A stretch of DNA of 39,632 bases from assembly GCA_937990735.1 (NCBI GenBank), contig CALKQT010000038.1, forward strand, positions 1 to 39,632. The letters run 5' to 3'. The notes beneath the pieces were generated by a model. It made no database searches and had not been told where the DNA came from. It saw only the letters and a program-made list of their open reading frames with translations. The translations under genes and the position numbers were made by a program. This document shows positions 15,149-23,666 of the stretch, piece after piece (position 1 is the stretch's first letter; each line of letters opens with the position of its first letter). Source of the DNA: an uncultured Campylobacter sp. (GTDB lineage: Bacteria > Campylobacterota > Campylobacteria > Campylobacterales > Campylobacteraceae).

Positions 15149-17529
15149 TATTTAACGACACTGCTTTGAGCTAGTGCAGGTTGCTTTTTTTCTATCTGTG
15201 GCAAAGGCGTAGAAGCAAAGCTAAAGCTTAGCTCGCCATCTTTTACGCTCACGCTAACTAAGCCGCCCTCTTGCAGCGCGCCAAAAAGCAGCTCGCCGCT
15301 TATATGATCGCTGATCTGAGAGCTGATCTCGCGCTTTAAATTTCGCGCTCCAAACTCGTCTGAATAGCCGCGCGAGATAATCAAATCTTTTGCTTCCTTG
15401 TTTAGGCTAATTTTTACGTTTTTTAGCTGCGACTCTAGCTCTCCGATAGTTTTATCCACGATCTTTTCTAAAATTTCGCCGCTTAAGCGGTTAAAATTTA
15501 TGATTTTATCGATACGATTGCGAAATTCCGGCGCAAAGAAGCTTCTTATGGCGCTATCTACTTTATAGCTCTCGTCTTTTGTAAATCCGACCTGTGGCGC
15601 TTCTTTCGTGCCTAAATTCGACGTCATTATTATGATCGTATTTTTAAAATCGGTCGTAACGCCGTTGTTATCGGTAAGACTTGCGTTATCAAAAATTCCT
15701 AAAAAAATATTCGTCATGCTAGGATGAGCTTTTTCTACCTCATCAAATAAAATGACGCTATATGGGTGCTTTTTGATATTATTCGTTAAAATTCCGCCAT
15801 TTTCAAAGCCCACGTATCCGGGAGGTGCGCCGATGAGCCTAGAGACGCTGTGAGCTTCCATATATTCGCTCATATCATAGCGCTCAAAATGCACTCCAAG
15901 CTGCGCGGCTAAGACCTTGGCTAGCTCACTTTTGCCCACACCGCTGCTACCTGCAAATAAAAATACGCCGATTGGGGAGCTTGCGCCTCCAAACCCGGCG
16001 TAAGAGCGTAGAAGCGCCTTGCAAAGGCTGCTAATCGCTTCGTCTTGACCGAAAATTTCACGCTTGATATTGGCTTCCAGATTTTTTAGTACCTGTTTAT
16101 TATCGACGCTACTGCTTAAATTTGCGATATTTGCGCTAATCGAAAGCGTATTTACCAAATCGTCCTTGCTGATTTCAAGCGGAGCTTCGTGCGGCTTAAA
16201 TGCAAAGCTAGCGCCCACCTCGTCGATGAGATCAATGGCACTATCGGGAAGAAATTTATCGCTTTGATATTTTTTAGCAAGCGTTACGCTATCACGCAAA
16301 ATTTCGTCGCTAAATTTTACGCCGTGAAATTCCTCATATTTTTTGGCTACGCCTTTTAAAATTTCAACGCTATCGTCGATGCTAGGCTCGCTTACATCGA
16401 TCTTACAAAACCTGCGGCTAAGCGCTTTATCCTGTGAAAACGAGCGGTATTCACCATATGTAGTAGCGCCGATGACCGATAGCTCGCCGCTTGCAAGCGA
16501 AGGTTTTAGGATGTTTGACATATCAAGTTCGTTGCGATTGCCCGTGCCTGCGCCAACGATCGTGTGAATTTCATCGATAAATAAAATCGCGTTTTGATTA
16601 GCGCTAAACTCGTCTATGAGATCCTTTAGCCTCTCTTCAAACTCCCCGCGCAGCGTAGTGCCTGCGATCAGTGCGCCTGCATCAAGGGCGTAAATCACCT
16701 TATTTTTTAGCTTTTCTGGCACTTCGCCGCGGACGATTTTTAGCGCGATACCTTCTATGATCGCGGTTTTACCAACTCCTGCTTCGCCTACTAAGATCGG
16801 ATTGTTTTTCTTACGGCGACAGAGGGTTTGCAGCGTCTTTTCGATCTCTTTTTCGCGTCCGATGAGTGGATCTATCTTGCCCTCAAGCGCGATTTTATTG
16901 AGATTTGCCGTATAAAGTGAGCTGGGCGAATCCTTTTTAATATCGCGCTCATTTATGGCGTCCTTTTCGCCCTCAAACGCAGGCTCAAATTCCGTATTCT
17001 GCCACTGCCTGCGGCTTTCGTCATAATTCATCGCATGCGTGATATCATCGATATCGTATGAGTTTAGCTTAATCGCTGCGGCTTCGTCGCGAGAAACGAC
17101 CTCGTCGCGGTGATCGAAGGCAGATTTGTACTTTCGCACGATGAGCTCAAAAATCGCAGCGTTTATACCGTAGTGATTTAAAATTTTAGTGCAGTCGTTT
17201 TCCTTATCATTTAGAATTTTAAGCATAAAATCAAGCTCATTTTTAGGCTCTTTAGCGTTATTTAATTCAGTATAGAACTGCTTAAATTCTATCGTCTGCG
17301 CCGGAGCCTTGCCGCTTGATTTAGGCATCATATCCAAAAGCCCGCCCAGATTATCCAAAATATTTAAGTAGTTAATATCCGGAATTTCTTTGGCGATGAG
17401 CCCATGGAAGGGCTTATTGTATTTAAAAATCGCATAAACTACGTGCGAAGTAGTGATGTATTCGTCCTCGCCGTCATTTGCGACGCTGATTGCTTGTTCA
17501 AAATGTTTGTTTAAAAAAAATCCTATCAT
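15148..17529 (-). CDS. clpA: ATP-dependent Clp protease ATP-binding subunit ClpA
   Basis: An AAA+ unfoldase that feeds substrates to ClpP and takes N-degron proteins from ClpS. The Clp N-domain spans about residues 1-140. The first AAA module has Walker A GEAGVGKT (248-255) and Walker B LFIDE (316-320). The second has GSSGVGKS (527-534), Walker B LFDE (594-597) and the GAPPGYVGFENGG pore-loop segment (567-579). The ClpA type, rather than ClpB or ClpC, is shown by the absence of a long coiled-coil M-domain and by adjacency to clpS. Length is 793 residues. A run of eight T lies at the start of the gene (codons 4-6). Confidence 0.95.
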   Translation of the reverse strand: MIGFFLNKHFEQAISVANDGEDEYITTSHVVYAIFKYNKPFHGLIAKEIPDINYLNILDNLGGLLDMMPKSSGKAPAQTIEFKQFYTELNNAKEPKNELDFMLKILNDKENDCTKILNHYGINAAIFELIVRKYKSAFDHRDEVVSRDEAAAIKLNSYDIDDITHAMNYDESRRQWQNTEFEPAFEGEKDAINERDIKKDSPSSLYTANLNKIALEGKIDPLIGREKEIEKTLQTLCRRKKNNPILVGEAGVGKTAIIEGIALKIVRGEVPEKLKNKVIYALDAGALIAGTTLRGEFEERLKDLIDEFSANQNAILFIDEIHTIVGAGTGNRNELDMSNILKPSLASGELSVIGATTYGEYRSFSQDKALSRRFCKIDVSEPSIDDSVEILKGVAKKYEEFHGVKFSDEILRDSVTLAKKYQSDKFLPDSAIDLIDEVGASFAFKPHEAPLEISKDDLVNTLSISANIANLSSSVDNKQVLKNLEANIKREIFGQDEAISSLCKALLRSYAGFGGASSPIGVFLFAGSSGVGKSELAKVLAAQLGVHFERYDMSEYMEAHSVSRLIGAPPGYVGFENGGILTNNIKKHPYSVILFDEVEKAHPSMTNIFLGIFDNASLTDNNGVTTDFKNTIIIMTSNLGTKEAPQVGFTKDESYKVDSAIRSFFAPEFRNRIDKIINFNRLSGEILEKIVDKTIGELESQLKNVKISLNKEAKDLIISRGYSDEFGARNLKREISSQISDHISGELLFGALQEGGLVSVSVKDGELSFSFASTPLPQIEKKQPALAQSSVVK

Positions 17530-17544
17530 TGCTTTCCTTTAAAT

Positions 17545-17850
17545 TTAATCCTCTTCGATCTCACATCTAAGAGGGAATCCTGCGGCCTTTGCCGCTTGTA
17601 AAACCGCTTGTTGCTTGCACTCGGCTATCTCTTTAGGATACGCGCCGCAAACCGCGCGACCCTGCTTATGAACTTTCATCATTAAATCTACGGCGTCGTT
17701 AAAGTTTTTGGCGAAAATCTCCATCAAAATATAAACCACGAAATCCATCGTCGTCACGTCGTCGTTTAGCAAAATTACTTTATACGGACGAGGCACGAAA
17801 GATTTTGTTTTGGCGCGAGTGCGAATCTGCACGCCGGTTTTAGTTGCCAT
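17545..17850 (-). CDS. clpS: ClpS adaptor protein
   Basis: An adaptor that binds N-terminal Leu, Phe, Tyr or Trp of degradation substrates and delivers them to ClpA. The fold signature PRPYKVILLNDDVTTMDFVV is followed by MMKVHKQGRAVCGAYPKE and an Ala-rich C-terminal helix; NDD and the VH histidine line the N-degron pocket. Length (101 residues) is standard. It overlaps the end of the TlpA-like gene by 11 bases and is followed by clpA after 15 bases, so the three form one transcription unit with aat. Confidence 0.95.
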   Translation of the reverse strand: MATKTGVQIRTRAKTKSFVPRPYKVILLNDDVTTMDFVVYILMEIFAKNFNDAVDLMMKVHKQGRAVCGAYPKEIAECKQQAVLQAAKAAGFPLRCEIEED

Positions 17851-18538
17851 TTTTTATCCTGGCGATATCGCTTTTTATCACATCGGTATCGACCATGCCT
17901 AAGTAATACGGCTTGCCCCGCTCATCACCCTCGTTAATGTCGGTAAGCCTTTGATATTTTCCATCTTTAAGCACTACTTTAAAAGGGATCGAAAGCGCGT
18001 GGCGATAACCGATGTCGCTTAAAATTTGACCCACTATGCGCTCGTTTTGTTTTGAATTGGAGATGAAATAATACGCATTAAACTTTTTCGTAAAATTTTC
18101 GATCACTTGCGCGTCCGTAATGTCCTCAAAATAAATCAAGCCGACCATTAGAAAATCCGCGGAATTTTTTAACTGAAAGTCCATCAGATGCGGCGCTTCG
18201 ATGCGGCACGGCTGGCAGTATGTACCAAAAATATCAAACATCAAAATTTTATCGCTGTCCGCGAGCTTAAAGCCCTTTTCTGTCCGCTCAATCGTTACCT
18301 CGCCGCCTACGACGCTTTTAAGCGTAAATCGTTCGCCCGTTTTAAACGGCGTAAAAGCTACCTCCTCGCCACTTTCTCCGCCAATACGCTCGCCATTTTT
18401 ATCTTGAGCGGAATTTTTTGCCATCTGATTCTCGCTCGCGGCAGTATTCTCGCCAGCAGAGCCCGTCTTTTTCTGCGAATCATCTCCGCAGCCACTTAAG
18501 ACAAAAATCGCTAAACATGATAGTAAAAATTTCTTCAT
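17840..18538 (-). CDS. TlpA-like thioredoxin-fold lipoprotein
   Basis: A periplasmic disulfide oxidoreductase anchored by lipid. The signal peptide MKKFLLSCLAIFVLSGC ends in a lipobox (Cys17). A Ser/Asn/Lys-rich linker runs to about residue 60. The thioredoxin fold then shows FGTYCQPCRIEAP with the active pair Cys108 and Cys111. At 232 residues it is longer than minimal TlpA because of the linker. It stands between smpB and clpS, as the thioredoxin-like Cj1106 does in C. jejuni from memory. Its partner proteins are unknown; cytochrome c maturation or envelope redox repair are options. Confidence 0.87.
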   Translation of the reverse strand: MKKFLLSCLAIFVLSGCGDDSQKKTGSAGENTAASENQMAKNSAQDKNGERIGGESGEEVAFTPFKTGERFTLKSVVGGEVTIERTEKGFKLADSDKILMFDIFGTYCQPCRIEAPHLMDFQLKNSADFLMVGLIYFEDITDAQVIENFTKKFNAYYFISNSKQNERIVGQILSDIGYRHALSIPFKVVLKDGKYQRLTDINEGDERGKPYYLGMVDTDVIKSDIARIKNGN

Positions 18539-18593
18539 TGCATTTCCTTCGGGTTTAAATTTAAGCCCGCATTTTAACCAAAGTTTTGTGAAT

Positions 18594-19058
18594 TTAAAAT
18601 GAATGCTTGTCGTATCGCTTCATCGCACTTTGCGCTTCGCGGTCGGCTTCCTTGCGCTTTAGCGATTCGCGCTTGTCGTGCAGATTTTTGCCACTAGCCA
18701 AAGCGATACGCGCTTTTACGCGGTTTTTATCATTGAGATACAGCGACAAAACCACGATGGTAAGACCCTCTTTACTAACCGCGCCTAAAAGCTTATCGAT
18801 CTGCTTTCGGTGCATCAAAAGCTTTCGCGCAGCCCCTTCGTCGGGACGAAAGTGGGCGTTTGTGCTTTCAAGATAGCTGATATGGGCATTTAGCAAAAAC
18901 AGCTCACCGCGAATCACGCGACAAAAGCTATCTTTGAGATTACCCCTGCCCGCGCGCAGAGCTTTGACCTCGCTTCCCTTTAGCACGATGCCCGCTTCAA
19001 AGCTTTCAAGTATCGTAAAATCGTGAAATGCCTTGCGATTTTTACTCAGTTCTTTCAT
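18594..19058 (-). CDS. smpB: SsrA-binding protein SmpB
   Basis: Binds tmRNA and takes it to stalled ribosomes in trans-translation. The conserved NRKAFHDFTILE, GIVLKGSEVKALRAG, RKLLMHRKQI and ASGKNLHDKRE are all present, and the C-terminal tail is basic as it should be. Length (154 residues) matches the family. ATG 19058 has AAGGA upstream. About 125 bases separate it from ispE, with no tmRNA gene there. Confidence 0.96.
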   Translation of the reverse strand: MKELSKNRKAFHDFTILESFEAGIVLKGSEVKALRAGRGNLKDSFCRVIRGELFLLNAHISYLESTNAHFRPDEGAARKLLMHRKQIDKLLGAVSKEGLTIVVLSLYLNDKNRVKARIALASGKNLHDKRESLKRKEADREAQSAMKRYDKHSF

Positions 19059-19183
19059 CTTTTTCCTTCTAAATTTGGTCCTAAGCTTAGCCCGTTTTTG
19101 CTTAAATTTAAAAGCGGGCGAGCAAATTTTAAATTTTATCTTTAAATTTAGCTTTTAAATTTTAACCGCGTGCCTTGGAATTC

Positions 19184-19927
19184 TTATTTTAAGAAAAACA
19201 CGCTGCTGCCGCTGCCGCTTAGAAACATATCGCGATACTTGCCCATCTGCGGATATATCTTTATGCACGGCGCGAAAAGATCGTTTAGCTGAAAGCCGCC
19301 ATATTGCGCCAGCAGCTGCTCGCTGCCTAAACGCAACATCTCTTGCGCCTGCGCGGCATTTATGTTTTGCATAAAGCTTACGCGAAACTCGTTATAAACC
19401 GCGCCGGTAGAGCAAAAGATCGCTGGCGTTAAAATTTCGATCGCAGGCAGCCGGTCCTCGAAAGGCTCGATGATCTCGCCGATACCGCGCACGTTTGCGG
19501 CCTCAAGTCCGCTAACAAAAAACGCAACGTCCGCGCCGATATTTTGCGCGATTTTGGTAAGCCGCTCGCGTGAAATTTTTAAGCTTAATTCCTCGTTCGC
19601 AAGCCGCAAAAACGCGGCCGCATCGCTACTGCCGCCCCCAAGACCCGCGCCGATCGGAATACGTTTTTTAAGCACGATCTTGTGCGAGCCGAAAAACTCC
19701 GCAAGCTCGCGCGCAAAGCCCGCCTGCTCAAGCGCCGCCTTGGCTTTTAAAATTATATTGTCCGCGATCTGCGCAGCGCCACATTCAAGCGCAAAGCCGC
19801 TCGCGCGCTCAAAGCTTATCTCATCAAACAGCTCCCTGCGCAGCACGAAGCGCGAGGCGATCTCGTGGTAGCCGCCGCGTGTGCCGACGACTTTTAAAAA
19901 AACATTGATCTTTGCATAAGCTTTCAA
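19184..19927 (-). CDS. ispE: 4-diphosphocytidyl-2-C-methyl-D-erythritol kinase
   Basis: The kinase of the MEP isoprenoid pathway. It is a GHMP fold: AYAKINVFLKV near the N-terminus, IPIGAGLGGGSSDAAAFL as the ATP-binding loop, NIGADVAFFVSG with the catalytic Asp, and FLSGSGSSVFFL at the C-terminus. The start is TTG at 19927 with AAGGAG about six bases before it, which decides the start. At 247 residues it is compact but normal for Campylobacter. An 829-base repeat-rich gap lies upstream, whereas C. jejuni has csrA there. Confidence 0.93.
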   Translation of the reverse strand: MKAYAKINVFLKVVGTRGGYHEIASRFVLRRELFDEISFERASGFALECGAAQIADNIILKAKAALEQAGFARELAEFFGSHKIVLKKRIPIGAGLGGGSSDAAAFLRLANEELSLKISRERLTKIAQNIGADVAFFVSGLEAANVRGIGEIIEPFEDRLPAIEILTPAIFCSTGAVYNEFRVSFMQNINAAQAQEMLRLGSEQLLAQYGGFQLNDLFAPCIKIYPQMGKYRDMFLSGSGSSVFFLK

Positions 19928-20756
19928 ATTTTACTCCTTTTGCGCCTTAGCGCGCTTGCGTTAAATTTAGCCTGCAGCAAGCCCATCTGGTGCGATTAAA
20001 ATTTAAATCCGTGCGCAAGTTAAATTTCAGCCTACGGCAAGCCCTGTCCAGTGCGATTAAAATTTCAAAACCGCGTGCCGTGAAGTGCGCGCCGTGGAAT
20101 TTGATCCGCAATCGCAGCGCCCGATACGTAAATTTTATAAAGCGCGAAATTTTAATCCGCAACGCACGCAGCTAAATTTCAACTCGCGGCGCAAATCTAT
20201 CTCAACAATTAAAATTCCAAGCCGGCAAAATTCTAGCCGCACCGCTGCACGCCGCACTAGGTCATAAATTTAGTTTAGCGGTATGTCGCCCGCTGCAAAA
20301 TCAAACCCGTCGGCGCAGACTACGCACCGCCGCAAGCCGAAATTTCATTTGACAAAAACTGCTTACTGCGCCGCAATAAACCCCAACCTGCGCGTTTTAT
20401 AAATCGCGAAATTTTAACTCACGGCGCGTTGTAATCGCGCACCAAAAAGCAAATCAAAACGCCGTTCCGCCGGATCCGCCGCGTTTAAATTTAACCCGCG
20501 CAGATTTATTCCTTTTCACAAGCAAGCGTCGCCTGCCTAGTCGCACGTTTAGATTTACGCCGCCTGAGGCAGATTTTGCGATCCGTGTGCAACAAAAGAG
20601 CGCGATCGCTCGAGCCGCCGCCGTCTGCGATAGAATTTAACCGCACATAGCAGCGTCCTATGCGAGTAAATTTAAAACGCGCCGTATTCATGATCGCTTC
20701 AAAATTTCAAGCTCGAACCGTCCGATTAAAATTTAGCAGCAGGCTAGAGCCGCTGA
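19928..20756. repeat. Non-coding, repeat-rich gap between truB and ispE
   Basis: I find no gene here: the frames of 60-71 codons on both strands are low-complexity and lack ribosome sites. The region has a pair of 59-base imperfect direct repeats (19960-20018 and 20019-20078) and a 23-base repeat with one mismatch (20133-20155 and 20395-20417), among many AAATTT cores in GC-rich linkers. In C. jejuni csrA occupies this position; I could not find a CsrA-like start (MLILxRK) in any frame. Confidence 0.6.
19960..20078. repeat. Two tandem imperfect copies of a 59-base unit
   Basis: Each copy begins GTTAAATTT, continues with AGCCT and a GGCAAGCCC-like stretch, and includes GTGCGATTAAAATTT. The copies differ by small indels. 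The second copy begins directly after the first. Confidence 0.7.
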
Positions 20757-21605
20757 TTAAAACGCGCCGCCTGCGATCGGAACGTCGTTCCAAAGATAGC
20801 GCGCCTCGCCCGAGCTTATCTCGATGATCGAGTAAAAATCGCCGCAGATAAGCAGATAGCGGCCGTCCGCGCGGCTCGCCAGATCCTTTGCGGCGAGCTT
20901 CTTGCCCAAGATTACGTCGCGCGCGTCGCCGTCGTAAAAGTTCGGCGCGAGGTCCAAAAACTCGAGCGGATTTAGCGCTGCCTCGTCCGCAAAGCGCGGA
21001 TCTTGCAAGCAAAAAGCCCCTTCGCTTTCTCGCCTAAGCGCGCTTAGCGTGCCCGTGGCGCCTAGCTTTTCTGCTAAAATTTGCGCGAAAGAGCGCACGT
21101 AGCCGCCTTCGCTGAGTGCGACGCGAAAGCTCACAAAGGGGTGAGCGTAGCTTAAAATTTCAGCATCAAAAACCCGCATCGAGCTCTCTTTTAAGCTCAC
21201 CTCTTCGCCCGCGCGAGCGAGCTTGTATGCGCGCACGCCGTCAATTTTCTTGGCGCTGAAAGCGGGCGGGATAAATTTTATTTCGCCGCGCATTTGCGCC
21301 ATCGCAGCGTCTAAAATTTTGTGCGAAAGCGGCGGAATTTGCTCCACGCGCCCTATGTTTTCATTATCGCCGCTTGGGCTCTGCGCGCCCAGCCACAGCG
21401 TCGCGGCGTAAACTTTTGGCTCCTTTTTCAAAAACCTAAAAAAGCGCGCGTATTGCCCGAACGCCACGATCAGCGCGCCGCTTGCGAAAGGATCGAGCGT
21501 ACCGCTAAAGCCCGCCTTTTTCACGCCGTATTTGCGCTTAAGAGCGCTTAAAAATTTATTGCTGCCGATGCCCGCGGGTTTGTCCGCCAAAAACAATCTA
21601 TTCAT
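20757..21605 (-). CDS. truB: tRNA pseudouridine(55) synthase TruB
   Basis: Makes pseudouridine 55 in the T-loop of tRNAs. The N-terminal LADKPAGIGSN and GFSGTLDPFASGALIVAFGQ hold the catalytic Asp38. PPAFSAKKIDGVRAYKLAR and GGYVRSFAQILAEKLG are the further conserved blocks. At 282 residues it is normal. ATG 21605 overlaps the stop of the upstream UvrD-like frame (ATGAATAG), so these genes were an operon in the source genome. Confidence 0.95.
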   Translation of the reverse strand: MNRLFLADKPAGIGSNKFLSALKRKYGVKKAGFSGTLDPFASGALIVAFGQYARFFRFLKKEPKVYAATLWLGAQSPSGDNENIGRVEQIPPLSHKILDAAMAQMRGEIKFIPPAFSAKKIDGVRAYKLARAGEEVSLKESSMRVFDAEILSYAHPFVSFRVALSEGGYVRSFAQILAEKLGATGTLSALRRESEGAFCLQDPRFADEAALNPLEFLDLAPNFYDGDARDVILGKKLAAKDLASRADGRYLLICGDFYSIIEISSGEARYLWNDVPIAGGAF

Positions 21606-21737
21606 AAGTGCCGATCTTTTCTACGAAATTTGTCATTATTACGCGCGAAATTCCGCCGAAATTTATCGTGAGCCGATCGCCGTTTACCGCCGTAATCTGT
21701 CCGATGCCAAAGAGTTTGTGTTTGATAAGCTCGCCCT
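21598..21737 (-). CDS. uvrD: C-terminal end of a UvrD/Rep-type DNA helicase, cut at the contig join
   Basis: Reading the minus strand to the TAG at 21598-21600 gives about 46 residues beginning GELIKHKLFGIGQITAV and ending FVEKIGTYE. The G-x-x-hydrophobic-K-H-x-x-F-G-x-G pattern is the C-terminal beta-rich tail of UvrD/PcrA helicases. The coding sequence breaks off at about 21737, where the neighbouring DNA changes character. As I recall, C. jejuni has a UvrD-like helicase (Cj1101) just before truB, which supports the call. Only the tail is present. Confidence 0.75.
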
Positions 21738-21746
21738 AATAAATAA
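21730..21746. other. Junction between Campylobacter-like and Capnocytophaga-like sequence
   Basis: To the left, minus-strand coding reads as UvrD tail with Campylobacter codon use. To the right, it reads as the C45-family lipoprotein with flavobacterial codon use. The two frames differ, so the open frame that crosses the join encodes 43 meaningless residues after Leu-Gly. The exact base cannot be fixed because of a few shared bases. Confidence 0.88.
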
Positions 21747-23242
21747 TAGGCTTTCCAATAATGCGGGTTGAGACTTGTTATAGGCTTTACTTCATCTATT
21801 ACAATAGGGGTATGTTCGCGCAAATGTGTTTCTATCTGTTGCTCTAATACCCTATACGCTTCGTAATCCTTAAACGCTTGGGTGTACATAAAAGAGTCGG
21901 GCGGAATATTTAAGGAAGTTTGAGGATAAGGACTGTGCGACGGATAAACTTTGGTAGCAAATATCTGCTTCAAATCATAGGCTACAAAAGTGCCCAACTG
22001 ATAAGGAGCTGTCGATACCCATACCAAGCGTTCTTGAGGTTTAAAAATTACTGCGTGATGTGCCAATAGCTGGTTGAGTGCTTTCTCATTGCCATAGCCT
22101 ATGGAATCGGCGTGTAAGCCTTCGGTACTGCGGAGGAGTGTAGCTATTTTAGAGGGGTTCAGCTTAGGTTCTTCTGTTAGGAACTCCTGCATTTTGGCAT
22201 ATCTATACGCTGAATGCGAAGTGCGTATCTGTTTGAGATTCTTCTTATCTTTCTTGTACACTTCACTTTGGAAATGATTGGTGCAAAGCACTGCATTAGG
22301 AGCTTCGTACACCCCAAACTTTTTGGGTGATACCTCGATGATTACTGCTTTGCCGTCGGTAGCACTCCCCACCATTATAGCTTCGGACACGAATACCTTT
22401 CGCTTTTTAGCAATGGCAATCGCCTCATCGATATTTTTGGCGTACTGCAAGATTTCACGGCAGAGGAGCGAAATAGGGGTGCGAGCTTTCAGCGGAATAG
22501 ATGACTTTCCTGCATTGATAGTAACCGTAAGACCTTCGAGATTCATACCCGAGAGCACACCTATCATTCCGCCCCAAGCGTAACTCATAAAAGGAATGCC
22601 TTCCTCAGGACGCACAAATCGCACTACCTTTTCAGTAGCAAAGTCATCGGAGAGATAAAAATCGAAATTGCGCCCTATGAGGAGTTGACCATCTTCGGTT
22701 TTATCGCCCCAAACCGCTAACGAAGAACAGCCTACGAGCATCAAATCTTGCAAAGCGTGCCCTAAATCGTGAGCTGAATGCAGGTAAAGAGTTCGCTGAT
22801 AAGCAGGGGCTATGTAGTTGAAAATCGTGTCGGAGTACTGCGCTTGTCCCCAGAGTTCTTGCCGGAAAGGGGGTATTACACAATTATTGATATCTCGATT
22901 GAACCACTTGACGAACTTACGCAAAAAACGCTGTTTGCGCTGTGAAGGTACGAAGTGATTGAGTTTGACAAAGAGCAGACTGTCCTGACGGTGGTACAAA
23001 GGCTCAGTAAGGGCACCCGAATTGAGCCCTAACTGATACGGATTTCCTGAAAGGTAGAGCTCCCACAAGCCTTGTTGATTCTTTGCAATATAGTTATCCT
23101 GAAAATACCGCAACGTATCATTTAGTGCGGTAATTTGAGGTTTCTGGTACGGATAGGTTACCTCAGGCGGAGTGATTTTCTTGTAGAAAATACCGCAAGA
23201 GGTGAGCAGGAGGTAAAAAGTAAGAAGTAAGAGCTTTTTCAT
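21734..23242 (-). CDS. C45-family (acyl-transferase-like) lipoprotein hydrolase, C-terminus cut by the join
   Basis: An Ntn-fold hydrolase related to acyl-CoA:6-aminopenicillanate acyltransferase and phospholipase-B-like proteins. The signal peptide ends in a lipobox LLTSC (Cys16), so it should be lipid-anchored. The nucleophile is Cys172 in LVGCSSLAVWGDKTEDGQLLIGRNFDF, exposed by self-cleavage in this family. About 503 residues are authentic. The open frame carries on to 21602 for 43 more residues, but those come from the Campylobacter side and should be ignored. The substrate is unknown. The promoter at 23275-23305 is typical of Bacteroidota. Confidence 0.82.
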
Positions 23243-23274
23243 TTTGCCGACTCGTGGAACTGCTGATTAAGGTG

Positions 23275-23305
23275 CAAAAGTAGAGATTATTTTTTAATAC
23301 CCAAA
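23275..23305 (-). promoter_or_regulatory. Bacteroidota promoter of the C45 hydrolase
   Basis: Minus strand: TTTG, 19 bases, TACTTTTG, an exact match to the TTTG-N19-TAnnTTTG consensus of Bacteroidota sigma-ABfr. It lies about 33 bases before the start codon. Confidence 0.8.
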
Positions 23306-23423
23306 ATGCTTATAATGCCAATAATACCAGAAATGCGAAAATTGTAGTTTTCTGAACATATAGTAAAAATTCGTACGGATTCGGATAATATCGGAGATAG
23401 TCGAAGGTAGTAGGAGAGTATAC

Positions 23424-23507
23424 TTAGCTTATAGAAAGCTTATAGGAAGCTTATACGAATCTTGGACGATTGTTATAGAAAGTGTATACAAAGAGTTGAT
23501 TATTAAT
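23424..23507. repeat. 84-base dispersed element, copy 1
   Basis: About 90% identical (8 differences by eye) to 32659-32740. It starts with three tandem 11-base units of the form AGCTTATAGAA, AGCTTATAGGA, AGCTTATACGA, followed by ATCTTGGACGATTG. It lies 98 bases before the valS promoter's TTG box. Confidence 0.75.
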
Positions 23508-23604
23508 GATTAAGAGCTAAAAGTGAATTGTTAAAAACAGTTAAATAACCCAAAGTAAGACAGAGGTAAAAAGAAAGTAATACAGAGCAAAAGTAGTTTA
23601 AAAA

Positions 23605-23634
23605 TTGGTAATTGGTATTTTTTTACTACTTTTG
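23605..23634 (+). promoter_or_regulatory. Bacteroidota promoter of valS
   Basis: TTG, 19 bases, TACTTTTG on the plus strand, 32 bases before the valS ATG. The match to the consensus is exact apart from the first T of TTTG. No Shine-Dalgarno is present before the ATG, as usual in Bacteroidota. Confidence 0.8.
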
Positions 23635-23666
23635 CAGTCAGAATAGAAATTGGCAAATTAGCACAT

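Noticed and set aside
19085..19125. Hairpin GCCCG...CGGGC between ispE and smpB as a terminator
   Set aside because: No T-run follows in the direction of transcription and the genes on both sides belong to one conserved series.
20707..21012. A 101-codon frame within truB
   Set aside because: It lies on the same strand as truB in another frame, is Arg-rich and has no ribosome site; truB is clearly the real gene.
21598..21750. Horizontal transfer of Capnocytophaga DNA into Campylobacter
   Set aside because: Both genes are cut, no mobile element or repeat is at the join, and the flavobacterial side is entirely core genes in native order; an artefact is much more likely.
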